Part shown: one piece after another, positions 34,545-47,289 of the stretch
Layout of the letters: each line of letters begins with the position of its first letter
Numbering within the stretch: position 1 is the stretch's first letter
NCBI GenBank assembly: GCA_036346205.1
Contig: JARFJB010001166.1
Span: 13,056,501-13,120,500 of the forward strand
From: Vesta saturnalis
Taxonomy: Eukaryota > Arthropoda > Insecta > Coleoptera > Lampyridae
Reading direction: 5' to 3'
Length of the DNA: 64,000 bases
Made by a program: the position numbers and the translations under genes
The notes under the pieces: model-generated
What the model was told of the DNA's origin: nothing
Databases searched by the model: none
Seen by the model: the letters and a program-made list of their open reading frames with translations, nothing else

Positions 34545-35951
34545 ATGTCTACTGAGGTTGATAAAAAAATTATTAAATTGGAACCCAACGAAGAAGGCAA
34601 AGTCAATTTATTCCTTACTCAACAACATGCGATTATAAACAGTGAAATAAAACATGAAATTAGTTTCGATCCTAATATATGTGAATTTGGAAATATTTCT
34701 AACATTAAAAAAGAAATTGATTCATACTCTACAACAGAGATTAATGCTATTGAGATAGATTCTAATGTATGTGCATTTAAAATATATAAATGTAATAACT
34801 GTGACTATTCAACCAAATTGAAGCGTGATTTAAAGTATCATTTCGTCACGCATACTGCACATTGCAATGGCAAACCGGATGATAGTATATATCCTACAAA
34901 GTGGGAAAATAAATTAAAAAATCATCAATTGATACAATCTTCAAACACTAATTATAAATGTGATCAATGTGGCTATTCAACAAAATTAAAGGGTAGGTTA
35001 AGGAAGCATCAATTAATTCACATCTCAAATGTTAAACACAAATGTGATCTATGTGATTTTTCCACAATATTTAAGGGCAACTTAAAAAAGCATCAATTAA
35101 TTCACACTTCAGTTGCTAATTACAAATGTGATCAATGTGATTATTCAACAAAATTAGAGTGCTACTTAAAAAATCATAAATTACGTCATGCTTCAAATAC
35201 TAATTATGAATGTGATCAATGTGATTATTCAACAAAATGGAAAAACAGTTTAAAAAATCATCAATTAATCCACACTTCAAATACTAATTATAGATGTGAC
35301 CAATGTAACTTTTCAACAAATTTAATGCGCAATTTAAAAAATCATAAATCAATTCACACCTCAAACGTTAATTATAAATGCTATCAATGTGATTATTCAA
35401 CAAAATGGAAGAGTAATTTAAAAAGTCATTTTTTAATTCACACTTCCAATTCTAATTATAAATGTGATCAGTGTGACTATTCAACAAAATGGAAAAGCAC
35501 TTTAAAAAATCATCTTTTAATTCACGCGTCAAATACTATTTACAAATGTGATCAATGCGACTATTCAACAAAACGGAAGAGCAGTTTAAAAAATCATCAA
35601 TTAATTTACTCTTCAAATACTGATTATAAATGTGATCATTGTAACTATTCAACAAAATTGAAAGATTATTTAAAAAAGCATGTATTAATTCATGCGTCAA
35701 ACACTAATAATTACAAATGTGATCAATGTAACTATTCAACGAAATTGAAGGACTATTTAAAAAGGCATCAATTAATTCACACTTCAAATAATAATTACAA
35801 ATGTGATCATTGTGACTATTCAACAAAAAAGAAGGCCAGTTTAAGAACTCATCAATTAATTCACACTTCAAATAATAATTACAAATGTCATCATTGTAAC
35901 TATTCAACAAAATTGAAGTGCTATTTAAAACGACATGTTTCTACACATTAA
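34509..35951 (+). CDS. C2H2 zinc-finger protein, 12 canonical fingers
   Basis: An uninterrupted frame of 480 codons. The conserved start is probably 'MSTEVDKKIIKLEP' at 34545, as in the paralogs, 12 codons inside the frame. The N-terminal 90 residues are acidic and lysine-rich with SUMO-consensus sites (IKLE, IKHE). One finger ('YKCNNCDYSTKLKRDLKYH') comes first, then a unit that has lost its cysteines, then 12 further units; one of them ends in Y instead of the last zinc-binding H. Linkers are TSN-x-x-Y. The helix -1 position is often W or L. It probably acts in the nucleus as a DNA-binding regulator. It ends at its ancestral 'VSTH' stop, unlike the paralogs. Single-exon coding region; any 5' UTR exon was not resolved. 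Confidence 0.88.
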   Translation: MKLFGVNTKIFNMSTEVDKKIIKLEPNEEGKVNLFLTQQHAIINSEIKHEISFDPNICEFGNISNIKKEIDSYSTTEINAIEIDSNVCAFKIYKCNNCDYSTKLKRDLKYHFVTHTAHCNGKPDDSIYPTKWENKLKNHQLIQSSNTNYKCDQCGYSTKLKGRLRKHQLIHISNVKHKCDLCDFSTIFKGNLKKHQLIHTSVANYKCDQCDYSTKLECYLKNHKLRHASNTNYECDQCDYSTKWKNSLKNHQLIHTSNTNYRCDQCNFSTNLMRNLKNHKSIHTSNVNYKCYQCDYSTKWKSNLKSHFLIHTSNSNYKCDQCDYSTKWKSTLKNHLLIHASNTIYKCDQCDYSTKRKSSLKNHQLIYSSNTDYKCDHCNYSTKLKDYLKKHVLIHASNTNNYKCDQCNYSTKLKDYLKRHQLIHTSNNNYKCDHCDYSTKKKASLRTHQLIHTSNNNYKCHHCNYSTKLKCYLKRHVSTH

Positions 35952-36650
35952 CTTATTCTTTAGGTTCAATTACTGTAGTTCAAGTGTGTGTGGCATTATT
36001 GATAGTGTAACAAATACTTTCTAATTATTAATAAATTTAAATATTACCATTACAAGAATAATTATTACAATTTTAAATTACAGTTTAGACTAACCCTGTG
36101 TAAAACGTTATTATGCACAAGAATGCATAAAACCTACTACTGCCACTGTTCATTAAAAGCATGCAAACAGGATGAGCAACTGTTGGAAAATGCAGTATGT
36201 TAACTGGTTTCTTTAGAAAAGGAAATTCTGAGATAATTCACAATTAGTACTCATTTTATTTCTTTTTTTCTACACCTAGTACCCTAAATTGGTATAATTT
36301 GAATGCATTTTGTTATATTTTATAGCATAACTTTTTATTAAAAATGGATAAAAAAAAAAACTCGAAACATTTAAAAATACATTTTATCCGAAATCGTCAA
36401 TGAAGTAGGGTAAATGTACATTACTGTAATGGAAAAAGTTATTTTAAGAAATGATTATTTATTATGTGTTATTATTTAGATCAAGTATTTATAGCATATA
36501 GACATAGTTGATAGTGACGAGTGAAAGACAGAAAAAATATAAACGTCATATATGAAAAGACTACCTTTTTATTTTAGTTCTGAATTTATTAGTAAAGACG
36601 AAAACATTGGTGCTTCGAGTTTAAGTGAATCCTCTGTGGAAATGCACTAA
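35952..36650 (+). other. 3' flank of the zinc-finger gene and possible LTR leader
   Basis: The first 130 bp match the 3' flanks of the other zinc-finger genes. The rest is AT-rich. TGGTGCTTCGAGT at about 36610, shortly before the gag ATG of the next element, may be a primer-binding site, which would make the sequence before it an LTR. This is tentative. Confidence 0.4.
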
Positions 36651-36653
36651 TTA

Positions 36654-39600
36654 TGGATAAAGGTGCTGAAGAAAAGCAAGTAACTGGTGAGGTAGGAAAT
36701 CTTTCTGTTGATGGATCTGAAAAGAAGAGATTCTCATCTCCAGGGGAATTTGGTGTATTTCCAGAAGCTAGTTATAGTGCAGGGAAGACATCCCTATTTG
36801 AAGACAGTAATGTAATTGGAAGTTGAAAAGGTTCAGTGACAAAGTCAAGAGGTATGTCAAATTCATCATATCACAACTACAGAAATTAAAATTAGGAGCT
36901 GCAATTAGAAAACTCCAACTAGATGAGGAAAGGGAAAAAGAAGAAAGGCTGCTGAAAGAGAAGAAGGAGAAAGAAGAAAAATTATTAATTGAAAAGGAAT
37001 ACTTACGGCAAAAGAAACTGGTTTAGAATTTGAGTATAAACTAAGTCAAGCTGGAAGTCGAGTTCAGAATGAAATTGATAAATCAGAATGTGAGTATTTA
37101 AACAAACTGATTGTGGATGAGTACAGTCATGGATAAATGAATCAAAATTTGAAAAATCTGATAGAAGTGTTGTTTCTGAAAATTGTGGAAAAAATGTCAG
37201 TGTAAAAGTTGAACAGTTTACCAAGAATCAGAATGAACCACGTTGTCAACAGCTGGAAAGTTTCTTTGTCAGACAATTAATTAAGGATTTGCCACTGTTT
37301 TCGGGTGACCCTGAAGAATGGTCTTTAATTCATATCACAATTTAGAAGATCTACTAAGTTGTGTCATTTTACAGATCAAGAAAATTTTATTTGTATACAA
37401 AAATGTCTTCGAGGAACAGCAAGGGAAACAGTAAAACCACTTCTTATTTTCTCAACAAATTTGGAAATCATAATTGAGACTCTTGAAATGACATTTGGAA
37501 GACCAGATATCATTATATCTATGTTAGTAGAGAAAGCAAAAAGGACTTTACCTCCCAGAGAAGGTAAACCTGATTCAATGGTAATTTTTCAAATGCAGTT
37601 TCAAGTTTAACAACCACTATGGAGATACTGAATGCAAAAGGCCATATGGATAATCCGCAACTACTAGACGAGCTTATTCGTAAGTTGCCATATTTCTTGT
37701 AGCAATGAAAGATCAATTTGAAGTCAATTTAAGAATGTTCTCAGACTGACTAACAGTGAAAGCTAAAGTTTCTTGCTATATTAACAATTCAATATACAGA
37801 GGGGAAGAAATGAAAAATTCTTCTTCTCAATATCATAATTATAGGAAGGAACAATCTGTTTTGACTATTGAGAAGTCGCCTAAAGAAAGAAAACATTGCC
37901 TATTGTGCAAGGAGTTTCACAATTTAGAAGAATGTAAGATTTTCAAAGAAAAGTGTCAAAATGATAGATGGAAGATTGTAACGGAGAACAAGCTTTGTAT
38001 TTGTTGTATGAAATCACACCATTTTAAAGCTGACTATCGCAAAAAGTATAAACGTGGTGTGGGAAGATGTCAAAAAATTCATCTTTCCTACATAATCAAG
38101 AAATTCAAAAGTCTTTTGTAGAAACACAAACTTATGAAAGAAACTTCAATAAGGAACAGGTAAATGTTTTGAATGGACAATCTTCTGGTGTATTATTAAA
38201 AATCCTACCAGTATATTTGAAGGGGCCAAATGGAATTATACCAACTTTTATTTTTTATGATGATTGATCAACGATATCCTTAATAGATGCAGATTTGGCA
38301 AATAAGCTTGGTTTATGAGGGAAACAAGTGTCTATTTATTATCAGTGGACTAATGGTATAACACATCAAGAAAATGATTCAAAAATAGTAAATTTGGAGA
38401 TATCTCAACAAAAGGAAACAGTATCACAACACAGTAAAACACAACATGAACACAACAACATAAAATTGCTTTTACTGGAGACATTAAAGAAATGGTCCAT
38501 CAAGTACGAATTATAGAAGAAGATAGATCAGCTCAGCGTTTTCATTGGAGGGGTAGAGAAAGGTGTAGACCCCCTGATGTTTATGAAATGGTGGTAATGA
38601 CATTTGGAGCAACTTGTTCACCATGTCTGGCTCAGTATGTCAAGAACAGAAATGCTAAAGATCACGAGTCTTCACATAAAGAAGCATCGGAAGCCATAAT
38701 AAAGAAGTACTATGTTGATGACTATTTGGACAGCAAATGCTCCAAGGATGTAGCCATACAACAAATTCAAAACGTTATTGAAGTTCACAAGAAACGAGGT
38801 TTTGAAATTTGTAACTTCACAAGCAATTCGAAGAAAGTCCTGAGTAGAGCTCCAGAAAATTTACGAGCAATATCTAACAAAAAAATTTGAAGAATTCAGT
38901 CAGAATTATGTAGAACGAGTGTTAGGTTTGCAATAGAGACCGGAGACTGATGAGTTTATTTTTCTGTTGAACATGATAAAAGTTAATCCAAACATCCACG
39001 CATCATGATAACAATATAGATATTTCTGCAAGAAATATGGAGAATAAAAATTGAATGGAATGTTGAAGTACCTGTAACATTTGGTCATTACTGGAGTTCG
39101 TGAACAGAACGGTTTCAGAAGATCATTTCAGAACTTAACGATTCCAAGATGTTATGGGAGAAACATAAGTCTAGGTCAATCCGAACACAGGGTTACACGG
39201 ATTCTGTGATGCTAGCGAAAAAACGTACGCTGCAATCGTATATATAAGATTCAGACTTGAAAACGTTTATGAAGTATCATTTGTTGCTTCGAGTGGCACC
39301 CCTTAAAACCATGTCAGTGCCAAGATTGGAATTACAAGCTGCTCTGATGGTAACAAGATTAGTAACAAGTATAGTGTCAGAGTTAGAAATGAAAATCGAC
39401 AAAATTTTCTATTGGATAGATTCAAAAACAGTGCTATATTGGATACGAACTGAAAATTTAAGATACAACACGTTTATGGCCAACAGAATAAGTGAGCTAA
39501 GAGATATTACAAAGACAGAAGAATGGCACTGGATTTCATCAAAGGAAAACGTAGCAGATGAGGCTACAAGGTCGAATAAAAAAAAGGTCCATTCCAGAAA

Positions 39601-39776
39601 GATGGTATGATGAGCCTTATTTTCTGAAAGAGTCAACAGAAAACTGGCTAAAAGAAGAAACATTTACTGAAATTTCTGACGAGGAACTGGAACTTAAAAA
39701 GACCAAAGTTTTGGTAACAAATATTTCTCAGAAACCGGAATATTTACCTGATAACTGCACGATTCGTTTCTTATGA
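36654..39776 (+). pseudogene. BEL/Pao retrotransposon Gag-Pol remnant
   Basis: Pieces in order: gag start near 36654 ('MDKGAEEKQVTGEV'), a charged coiled-coil (36880-37020), a capsid-type region ('LIKDLPLFSGDPEEW', about 37275-37600), zinc knuckles (37890-38080: 'HCLLCKEFHNLEECKIF', 'LCICCMKSHH'), an aspartic protease remnant (38190-38330; the DDGS-type active site is broken by a stop), a reverse transcriptase piece (38492-38890) with 'YYVDDYLDS', and an RNase H-type piece (39257-39610: 'PRLELQAA', 'WIDSKTVLYWI'). Much of RT and all of integrase are missing, and frames shift often. It is a dead copy. Confidence 0.8.
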
Positions 39777-40323
39777 AAAACACACCCACACACACACTTC
39801 TAGGTATGATGGCGATCTTAGCGAAACTTGGCCAAAAGTTGTAAATTTAGCTAATAAGTCGATTTAGCGATAGTGAAAAAAAAGACTATTGTATAACCTT
39901 ATATACCTACATTAGTATATGTAGGTTGGAAGGTAAAAACATATTGGTAACTTAGACATTCCGAACAAAATGCAGTCAAATATACAAAAGAAAACCTTGA
40001 AAACAATATTGGGTGCAGTGTGATTTTACAACAGTCCAATTACAAATGTAAGTGAAACAAATAATAACCCATAGATTTGGTAGTAATTTCAAAATAAATT
40101 TTTGTTGAATTGAAATTGAAAAGATAAGTTATGTATCGCTGTTATGAAACACTTTGTATATGTGAAAATATTTTTAGACTATACCGTGCTTGAATTCAAG
40201 CAATCATTGTATTTACTGTGCACAGTTTAGCCGCAAATTCACTTTGACGCACTAATGAGCAACCCTGTATATTTATTTATTGGCACGAATCATACTTCTA
40301 ATGTGAAATAAACCATAAAATCC
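39777..40323. other. No recognisable gene
   Basis: Begins with a short (CA)n run and AT-rich sequence. AACCCTGTATA near 40266 resembles the end of a mariner-type element like the one at 29051, but no partner was found. Confidence 0.45.
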
Positions 40324-41280
40324 TGTAACAAACCTTTTGAGTTGTATTAAAATATACCATAATTTAGGCAACTTCGTTCATTTTTGTGTCATGTAAATTG
40401 CATACCTTAGTGGCTGAAAAGTATTCGTTTAGATTATTCAAAGTGGGATAATATGCGCATTTCGTCTTGCACATTGAGTTCATGCGCAGAGATCTATTTT
40501 TGAAGTCGTTGTTGCTACGCCAATGAAAGCAAAAAGAATCCATTTTTGCTCTTGATTATTTTTATTAAAAGTGTCGTAAAATTAACGGTAAGAGCTAATT
40601 GCACCTATTTTTCTTTGTATATTATATTTATCCTTTTTAGGCACTTTTATTTTTACTGTTATTTTACTTTTATTACGTTATATTTTCCTATTACGTAATT
40701 TCATTGTATTATTACGTTTCAATTTAACGAGAATGACGCAGAAGTTGCTATGCTGAAAATTATAAATAAATGGTACATTAACCCATTTAAATCAACCAAG
40801 TTTGGCTTTTTGTAAAAGAATTTATTCATTTGGGATCAACGAAAATCTAAACTCTTATATTTCCATTTCAAGATTGATTGCACAACCAAAATTGAAAGCG
40901 TGGCTTCATCTTATCAATACCAGTACACCAGTGACAACAACAATTTTAAAGTTAAACAGGTATTTAATTGTTAATTATTAGTATAAGGTATTTTTAAGTT
41001 ATTAACATTAGGATTAAGATTTTCTATTTTTATAACTTGTCTTAAAGATTTTATAATAAACCTTGTTACTGTTTTCACTTTGACATTTATTACATTTACG
41101 GTTTACTTGTTTTCCATAAAATAAGTTGGCGTCCGAGGTATTCAGACATTTATTTACAGGTTGAAGTTACATTTTTGTTGTAAAGCGAACGTATCTAACC
41201 ACTCACACATTTTCTAATTAAAGCAAATCAAAGTTTAAGAACATGGACCCGACTAATCACTGGTTGAGCTGAAGGCACAA
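40324..41280 (+). mobile_element. Orphan LTR plus primer-binding site (same family as 10727-11892)
   Basis: Starts TGTAACAAACC and shares several blocks with 10727-11662, including TGTATTAAAATATACC, the GCACTTTTATTT region and TTGGCGTCCGAGGT at 41126-41139. The short leader after it, with ATG at about 41244, also resembles the other copy. No gag or second LTR follows. Confidence 0.5.
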
Positions 41281-42600
41281 AGTCTTCTATTTATTATTAG
41301 GAGAATATTAAGGGTGAAATGATTAATAACAACCCACCTACACCCTATTAATTTTTTATTACATTTACATAATAACTTATTTGTTGTTGTTGGAGCGCTC
41401 ATTTCAACACTAGGTACAGTGGCGAGCAAAAAAAAGACTGGGACAATTAATCTAGCCACTCTACGTCTATTGTTCAGAATTTAGCTTTGCAAAAAACTTT
41501 GCTTAAACTGACATTGACATTAGCGCATCTGCCATGACTCACTTGATTTAGTTGCGGCAATCTTACAACTTTCAAATTGACAAGGATTTCAGATATGTCG
41601 ATTTGACAGGCATTTTTATTTCACACTACAACACAATTCACACAACTACAATTTGGGATATCCCAGTTGGTGGTGGTGGTAGTTACGCATTTGATTATTA
41701 CACAATCAATGGTATTAGTCATACGTTACTCCTTTATAATCTATTAGGCATTTTCAAGTACGTCACACTGACGTCACAAGCTCCGCCTCTAACAGCTGAT
41801 CTTGGACAACTTGTCAGAGTAATAAAAAGAACTTTCTCACTCGGCCACACATTCCTCTTTTTCTTTATTAATATGATTTCGCACAGAAAAAAGCGGTAGA
41901 AAATGGTGCAAATAAAATTAATTAACGAAAACGAATATTTTACGTTAACACCAATAGTTTGTTACTGTTGTTGATAATAAATAAATAAAATAATTAAATA
42001 TAAGGGTAAGCGTTTGAACAGGTTTTTATACCCAGCGGTTTGAATAGTAATAACAAACAAAGATAATGATAATCTAACCAGTAAAAGGCTCTTTAGTTGA
42101 AATAGGCGCGAAATAACATTTAGGGTTGCTACAGTATTTACGAAAAATACGGCTCTATTAAACCCATGTGATTGTTAAAACTTTAACTTTAAAAAATTAT
42201 AAAGCAAACGTAAAACTGTTGTCTAAGGAGTGGACCCGAACAGGTATACATTGTTGCAATAACGATGAATTCATAGAGAACTAATAAAATATTTAAGTAT
42301 CATGGCTCGCGACAATAATAAAACTGATTTGATAAATAAATATTAAATGACATAACATAACTCGAAAAGCTAAAAAAAAATAAAAATAAATAAATAAATA
42401 ATAATTGAATCATTTGGTCGCTAATAAATACCAGCAAGTCCGGTGAGGGGCGCGGAACCAGGAATCGCGTATAGAGCAGTATGGTTGAAACGCGTGGTGT
42501 GATTGAAGGGTAGGTAAGAAAGAAAAAAATGTACATGTATATGTACATTTTGAGATTCATACAGTAAGTATACGATCTATTATTTATATCTATCTATTAT
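41281..42600. other. No recognisable gene
   Basis: CAGTGGCGAGCAAAAAAAAGAC at about 41418 resembles a Tc1-type terminal repeat; no partner was seen. An open frame at 41552-41899 has no domain I recognise. AAT/AAAT simple repeats occur near 42370-42405. Confidence 0.4.
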
Positions 42601-42655
42601 GTCGTGACAGTAGACAAATAACTGTCCGGTAGTAGGACGATACCGTTAGTAGGGA

Positions 42656-45600
42656 ATGCTACATCGTCCGGGGCACGATTTGGCCAGTAACCGGTTTGCT
42701 CGCTATGGTATTACTGAAGAAAACAATACAATTGCCTCGGATCGACCTGGCTACAAGCGGCGGTCAAGGTCGAAACAGACAGGCCCCGTTGCTGACGACT
42801 GTGCAAGGAATGAATGGCGAGTCGGTACGTGGAATGTTAGAGGTATGCATGGTAAAGAATTTGAAATTGCGAATGTAATGTACGAAAGACACCTTGATAT
42901 TCTGTGTGTATCGAAGACAAAGCGCAAAGGAAAGTATGCTGTAGAGATGGAGGATGGCAGCCTGGCACTATGGTCAGGAGTTGAGACGGAAGTGCATGGC
43001 GCAAAAGGAGTTGGGATGATCATAAGTGAAAGAGCGAAAAGATGTGTTAAACAGTACGAATTGGTGGTATCTCCCGGGTAATATGGGTTAGAATGAAAGT
43101 GGAGTTTCGAAAAATTTTTCTTATTGCATACTATGCACCGGTGAATGGAGAAAGAGACCTGGAGCGTGAGAACTTCTGTAATGAAGTAGAGAACGTGTTG
43201 AACGTATATAATGCTCTCCTACTTTTGGGTGCTATACTTATATTGCGCCCTTCTGGTTTGGTAACCCAACGCGGTTTTACTTTGCCTCGGCTTTGCTCAA
43301 TCGGGTTTATTTTATAAACGGGTGTGGTTCGTAGTAAGTACTGGATGGGTTTAAGACTGTAACCTTAAATAAAAACCGTAAAGCATTTTTAAAATGTATA
43401 TTAAAGAAATATCAACAATAAATAAAATAAAAGGTAATTAACAAAATGTATGGGGAACTTCTTTGACCGGGTCTGGCGGCTGGTTCTCCTGGTTGGCGGC
43501 CCGTCACTGTGTGCGAAGTCGCTTCTGTGAACAAAGATAGTCTTTTTAATCTATTCCTTACCTAAGAGGTAAAATTTAGATTACGGTCCTGCATGTACAG
43601 TAGCGAGAGCGTTGCCCTTGATACCGTTGTTGGTCGGGGCGCCAGCGCAATGAACTCGAGTCGGTGTGGGGATTGAGAAAATCGATATCGTACTTAGACT
43701 TTAGTAACTCTGGAGCGCTGAAGCAAGGATGTTCTCCTCTCGGGAAATAATACACGCGAAAGGCGCGTAGGCAAACGCGAGATCTCGGGACGGTCTTTCT
43801 CTAATTATAACCGGTTTAATGTAGGTAATTAGATTATTTATCTAACTAAATTAATTACTGATCTCTATACTAAGTTTAATTATTTATAATTAATCAAGGG
43901 AACAAAATACTTAATATTAAAACTACTCTAATTTATCTACAAATTTATACTACAGGTTATGGAGGTACTCTTCTGCGATTCACAGACACTGTGTATGGTT
44001 ATTGTGTTTGTCTGTAGGTAGTGTTTGAGTTTCGAGCGAGATTTCAGTAATGCCCAGAAGATGTAGGCGACGGCCTGTCTTTACTGGATATACTAAGAGA
44101 AAGGTCGTAGGTCTTTACAGCCCTGTAACAACCCTTCACCCTCAAGTCTTTGCGAGATACGGCGGGGTTACCCTGCGTGCCTCTAGGTGTACTTTGTAGT
44201 GGCGAGTGACGACGGGATCTACCCTGCGTGACTCTAGGTGTATTTGGTATAACTCCTGGAGGCTCAGCCCGGAATTATTTACGGTCTGTAGTGTTTGAGT
44301 GTAAATTGTTAGATTGTATAACTTTACAACTTACGTGTCTATCAATAGCAGTACAGAATTGAACTTTAGGTTGCCCGGTGCGTCGTGGTGCGCGTTATCG
44401 CCAGATCGCGAAGGACTCTTCGTCGGTGAACAACAGGTCGGTGCTTACACTAAGCAAACGGAGCGGCTGCGGCTACTGGTTTCTGGAACGGCTTGACTTG
44501 AATCTACGGAGATTCATTCATTCTTATGCGCGTCGTGAGTTTATAAAGGTGCATCTGTGGGCGGCTTCGCGGCTACCGTGCGGGAAAGGCCGTTATGTGA
44601 TTGGTTAAAATCGTTCTGACGTGCAGAAACTTACGGTTTCTTAGAAATACACGTCAGCGGTGATGAATAAATTATTCGTTGTGCAATATCGCGTAAACTT
44701 ATGAAATCTTACATACAGGATGGTCCGCGCCTAATTTATTCTAAAACACATACGTACAGGACGCTGGTTCTTTACACGTATGTAAGCCAAACAAAAGAGT
44801 GATTATAGTGGGGGATATGAACGGATAGGTGGGTGCGCAGAGAGAACATTGTGAACGCGTTCTAGGAACTTTCGGAGACCAAAGAGTCAATGAAAACGGT
44901 GAACACCTGCCGAACATCTGTGTGGAGAGAAGCCTGTTTGTATCCAATACGTGGTTTAAACATAAAATGTGCATATGTATACATGGCAAAGAGGTGAATC
45001 TAAAAGTATGATAGACTTGATACCGTATGATGAACGGCTTAGAAACCTGGTGAAAGACACAAAAGTAATGCGCGGAGCGGAGTGTGGGTCGGACCACTTT
45101 TGGTTGTATCGAGAGTGTGTTTAGGGCAAAAGTGGGTGTGGAGAAGGAAAGCAAACGTAGTGCGAACGTCCAGAATTAGGGTTGACAAACTAGTAGATAA
45201 TGGTGCGAGATTGAAATACGCAGATGATGTGAATAAAGAGTTGAATGTGAATGAAACCGTGTGGAACGAACAAATAAAAGACACTGACGTTGAAAGTGCA
45301 TGGATAAGCTTGAAAAACTTTGTTGTCAATTGTACCGTGCGAATATGTGGAAGAGTGATTGTAGGTAGACAGAAAAAATGTGCTTGGTGGAATGAGTCGG
45401 TAAAAAGGCAGTAAGTAAGAAAAAGATGCGTACATGGCAATGATTGCTGCAAAAATGAGACTGAGAAGAAACGATTGTATGAGGTGTACAGATTAAGAAA
45501 CAAAGAAGCGAAAGAGGCAGTGAGAATAAGTAAAGAGGAAGTGATGGCTGTGGAAGGAGAGAAATGCAGAATGATTTGAGGGAAACAAAAACTCTTCTGG

Positions 45601-47226
45601 AAATGGGTCAAAAATACAAAACGTGGCCCAAAACAGAACGCTGCAGGAGTGATGAATAATAGAAACGAAATAGTATGGGACGCTTGTGAAGTGAGGAAAC
45701 TGACAAGAATATTTCGGAAAGCTGTACAGTAATGAGGAAAGTAAGACTGAAGGGTTAAATAAGGAGAATATAGAAGAAGTGATGAATGAAACTGAGAAGG
45801 ATATTGGAATAAATCAGGTAGAAAACGGTAGGAAGGTTGAAAAACGGCAAGGGAGCAGGCGAAGATGAAATCACTGGTGAAATGCTCAAGTATGGTGGTG
45901 CAAAGCTTATACGAAGGTTGCGTGAATTATTCAATGTATGCCTTATGTGTGGAAAAGTGCCGAGTGATTGGAAGAGCGCGATCATTGTACCATTGTATAA
46001 GGGTAAGGGGAATAAGAGTGATTGTAAGAACTACAGAGGAATAAGCTTGCTCAGCGTACCTGGTAAAGTATTTGGAAGAATACTGATTGATAGAGTACGA
46101 GAAACTACACAATCTAAGATGTGAGATGTGCAAGGTGGTTTCATGCCAGGGAGAGGATGTGCCGATCAGATGGTTGCTCTCCAGCAGGTGATCGAAAAGT
46201 GTTTAAAGGTAAAAAGGAAGTTGTACTGTGCGTTTGTAGATCTGGAGAAAGCATATGACAGTGAATAGAGCTGTGGGAAATATTTAATGAATGTGGCGTA
46301 AATAAAGGTCTAATAAATGGAATAAGGGCAGTGTACAGCGGTAGTCGGGCATGTGTTAGGGTGAGAGGAGTGCGACAAGGCTGTGTGATGTCACCGTGGT
46401 TGTTCAATGTATACATGGATAAATGTCTTAGACAAGCATGTAACGATACAAATGGTGTAATGATTGGTGACGTAAATGGAAGACTCCTGGTATATGCAGA
46501 TGACACAGTCTTATTAAGTGACAGTGCGGATGAGCTGCAAACCTCTCTGAGGAAGTTTGATACAGTCTGTGAGAGCATGGACCTGAAGGTAAACGTGAAC
46601 AAAACTAAGATTGTGGTGTTCAATCGGGAAGGTGGAAAGGAGAGTAGAGTATTTACTCTGCAAGATGAAATTGTGGAGCAAGTGGACGAGCTGGTATATC
46701 TCGGTAGAATGTTTACTGCAGATGGTACAATTGAGAGCGAGATTGGACGAAGAGTCAATGCTGGAAGGAAAGTGATTGGAAGTATGTGGACGATAATGAG
46801 AAATGAAAGCATGAGCCTAGCTGCGAAACGAGCAATCTATAATGGCGTATTCGTCCCGTCAGTACTGTATGGAAGTGAGACATGGGTATGTCAAAAAAAG
46901 CACGAATGAAAAATAAATGCCGTGGGTATGAGATTCCTGAGAAGCGCATGTGTAAAAGTTGTACATTACGTTGGTTTGGTCACATTGAGAGAATGAACAA
47001 CGCAAGATTAACGAAACAAACATATGTGGGTGAGGTTAGGGGAAAGGCCGGGCCTGGTAGGCCGCGTAAAACTTGGCTGAATGTAATAGAATCTATGATA
47101 AAGGAAAGAAAGATAAGGAGTTTTAAAAACAAAAGGGCACGTCAGAGACTATGTATGAATCTTGCGGAAGCTAGGGAGGTATGCGGAGATAGGAAAGCAT
47201 GGAGAAAGATTGTGAATGAAAAATAA
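42656..47226 (+). pseudogene. LINE endonuclease-reverse transcriptase, broken
   Basis: Apurinic-type endonuclease: 'WRVGTWNVRGM' (about 42817), 'LDILCVSKTKRKG', 'GVGMIISERAK', then, after the solo LTR, 'KRVIIVGDMNG' and 'GSDHF' near 45090 (the C-terminal catalytic SDH). The reverse transcriptase follows: 'GEDEITGEMLK' and 'DWKSAIIVPLYKGKGN' (about 45860-46015), 'YRGISLL', 'FVDLEKAYD', 'RQGCVMSPWLFN', then the catalytic 'YADDTVLLSDS' near 46500. A C-terminal region with 'RWFGHIERM' and 'GPGRPRKTWL' ends at 47226. Several stops and frameshifts (for example around 45010, 45415, 46124, 46265 and 46900) make it non-functional. An RTE-like assignment is likely but not certain. Confidence 0.8.
43207..44776 (-). 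repeat. Solo LTR (1570 bp) inserted in the LINE
   Basis: Same family as the LTRs at 5917-7602 and 8748-9638, and spans the full unit from TATAATGC to TTCTTTACA. It is flanked by CGTA at 43203-43206 and 44777-44780. Removing the LTR and one CGTA leaves the endonuclease frame continuous across the join. Solo LTRs form by recombination between the two LTRs of a full element. Confidence 0.9.
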
Positions 47227-47289
47227 ATAAGAGGCAAGGATTGTTTTGCCTACCCCGCAAGGGAATGGCGTGACGGTTAAGTTTAAGTT

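Noticed and set aside
35704..35910. Minus-strand frame with internal repeats
   Set aside because: Shadow of the zinc fingers; the repetition comes from the fingers.
34800..35950. Regular 84 bp repeats resembling a CRISPR array
   Set aside because: The repeats are in frame and encode C2H2 fingers; there are no unique spacers.
41552..41899. 115-residue plus-strand frame as a gene
   Set aside because: No domain and no sign of conservation elsewhere in the window; part of it (41740-41780) is shared, inverted, with 47865-47895, suggesting repeat DNA.
45039..45611. 190-residue minus-strand frame rich in F, L and S
   Set aside because: It is antisense to the LINE endonuclease/RT linker; the composition is what a shadow of lysine/glutamate-rich coding gives.
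46141..46812. 223-residue minus-strand frame
   Set aside because: Antisense shadow of the LINE reverse transcriptase with the YADD box.
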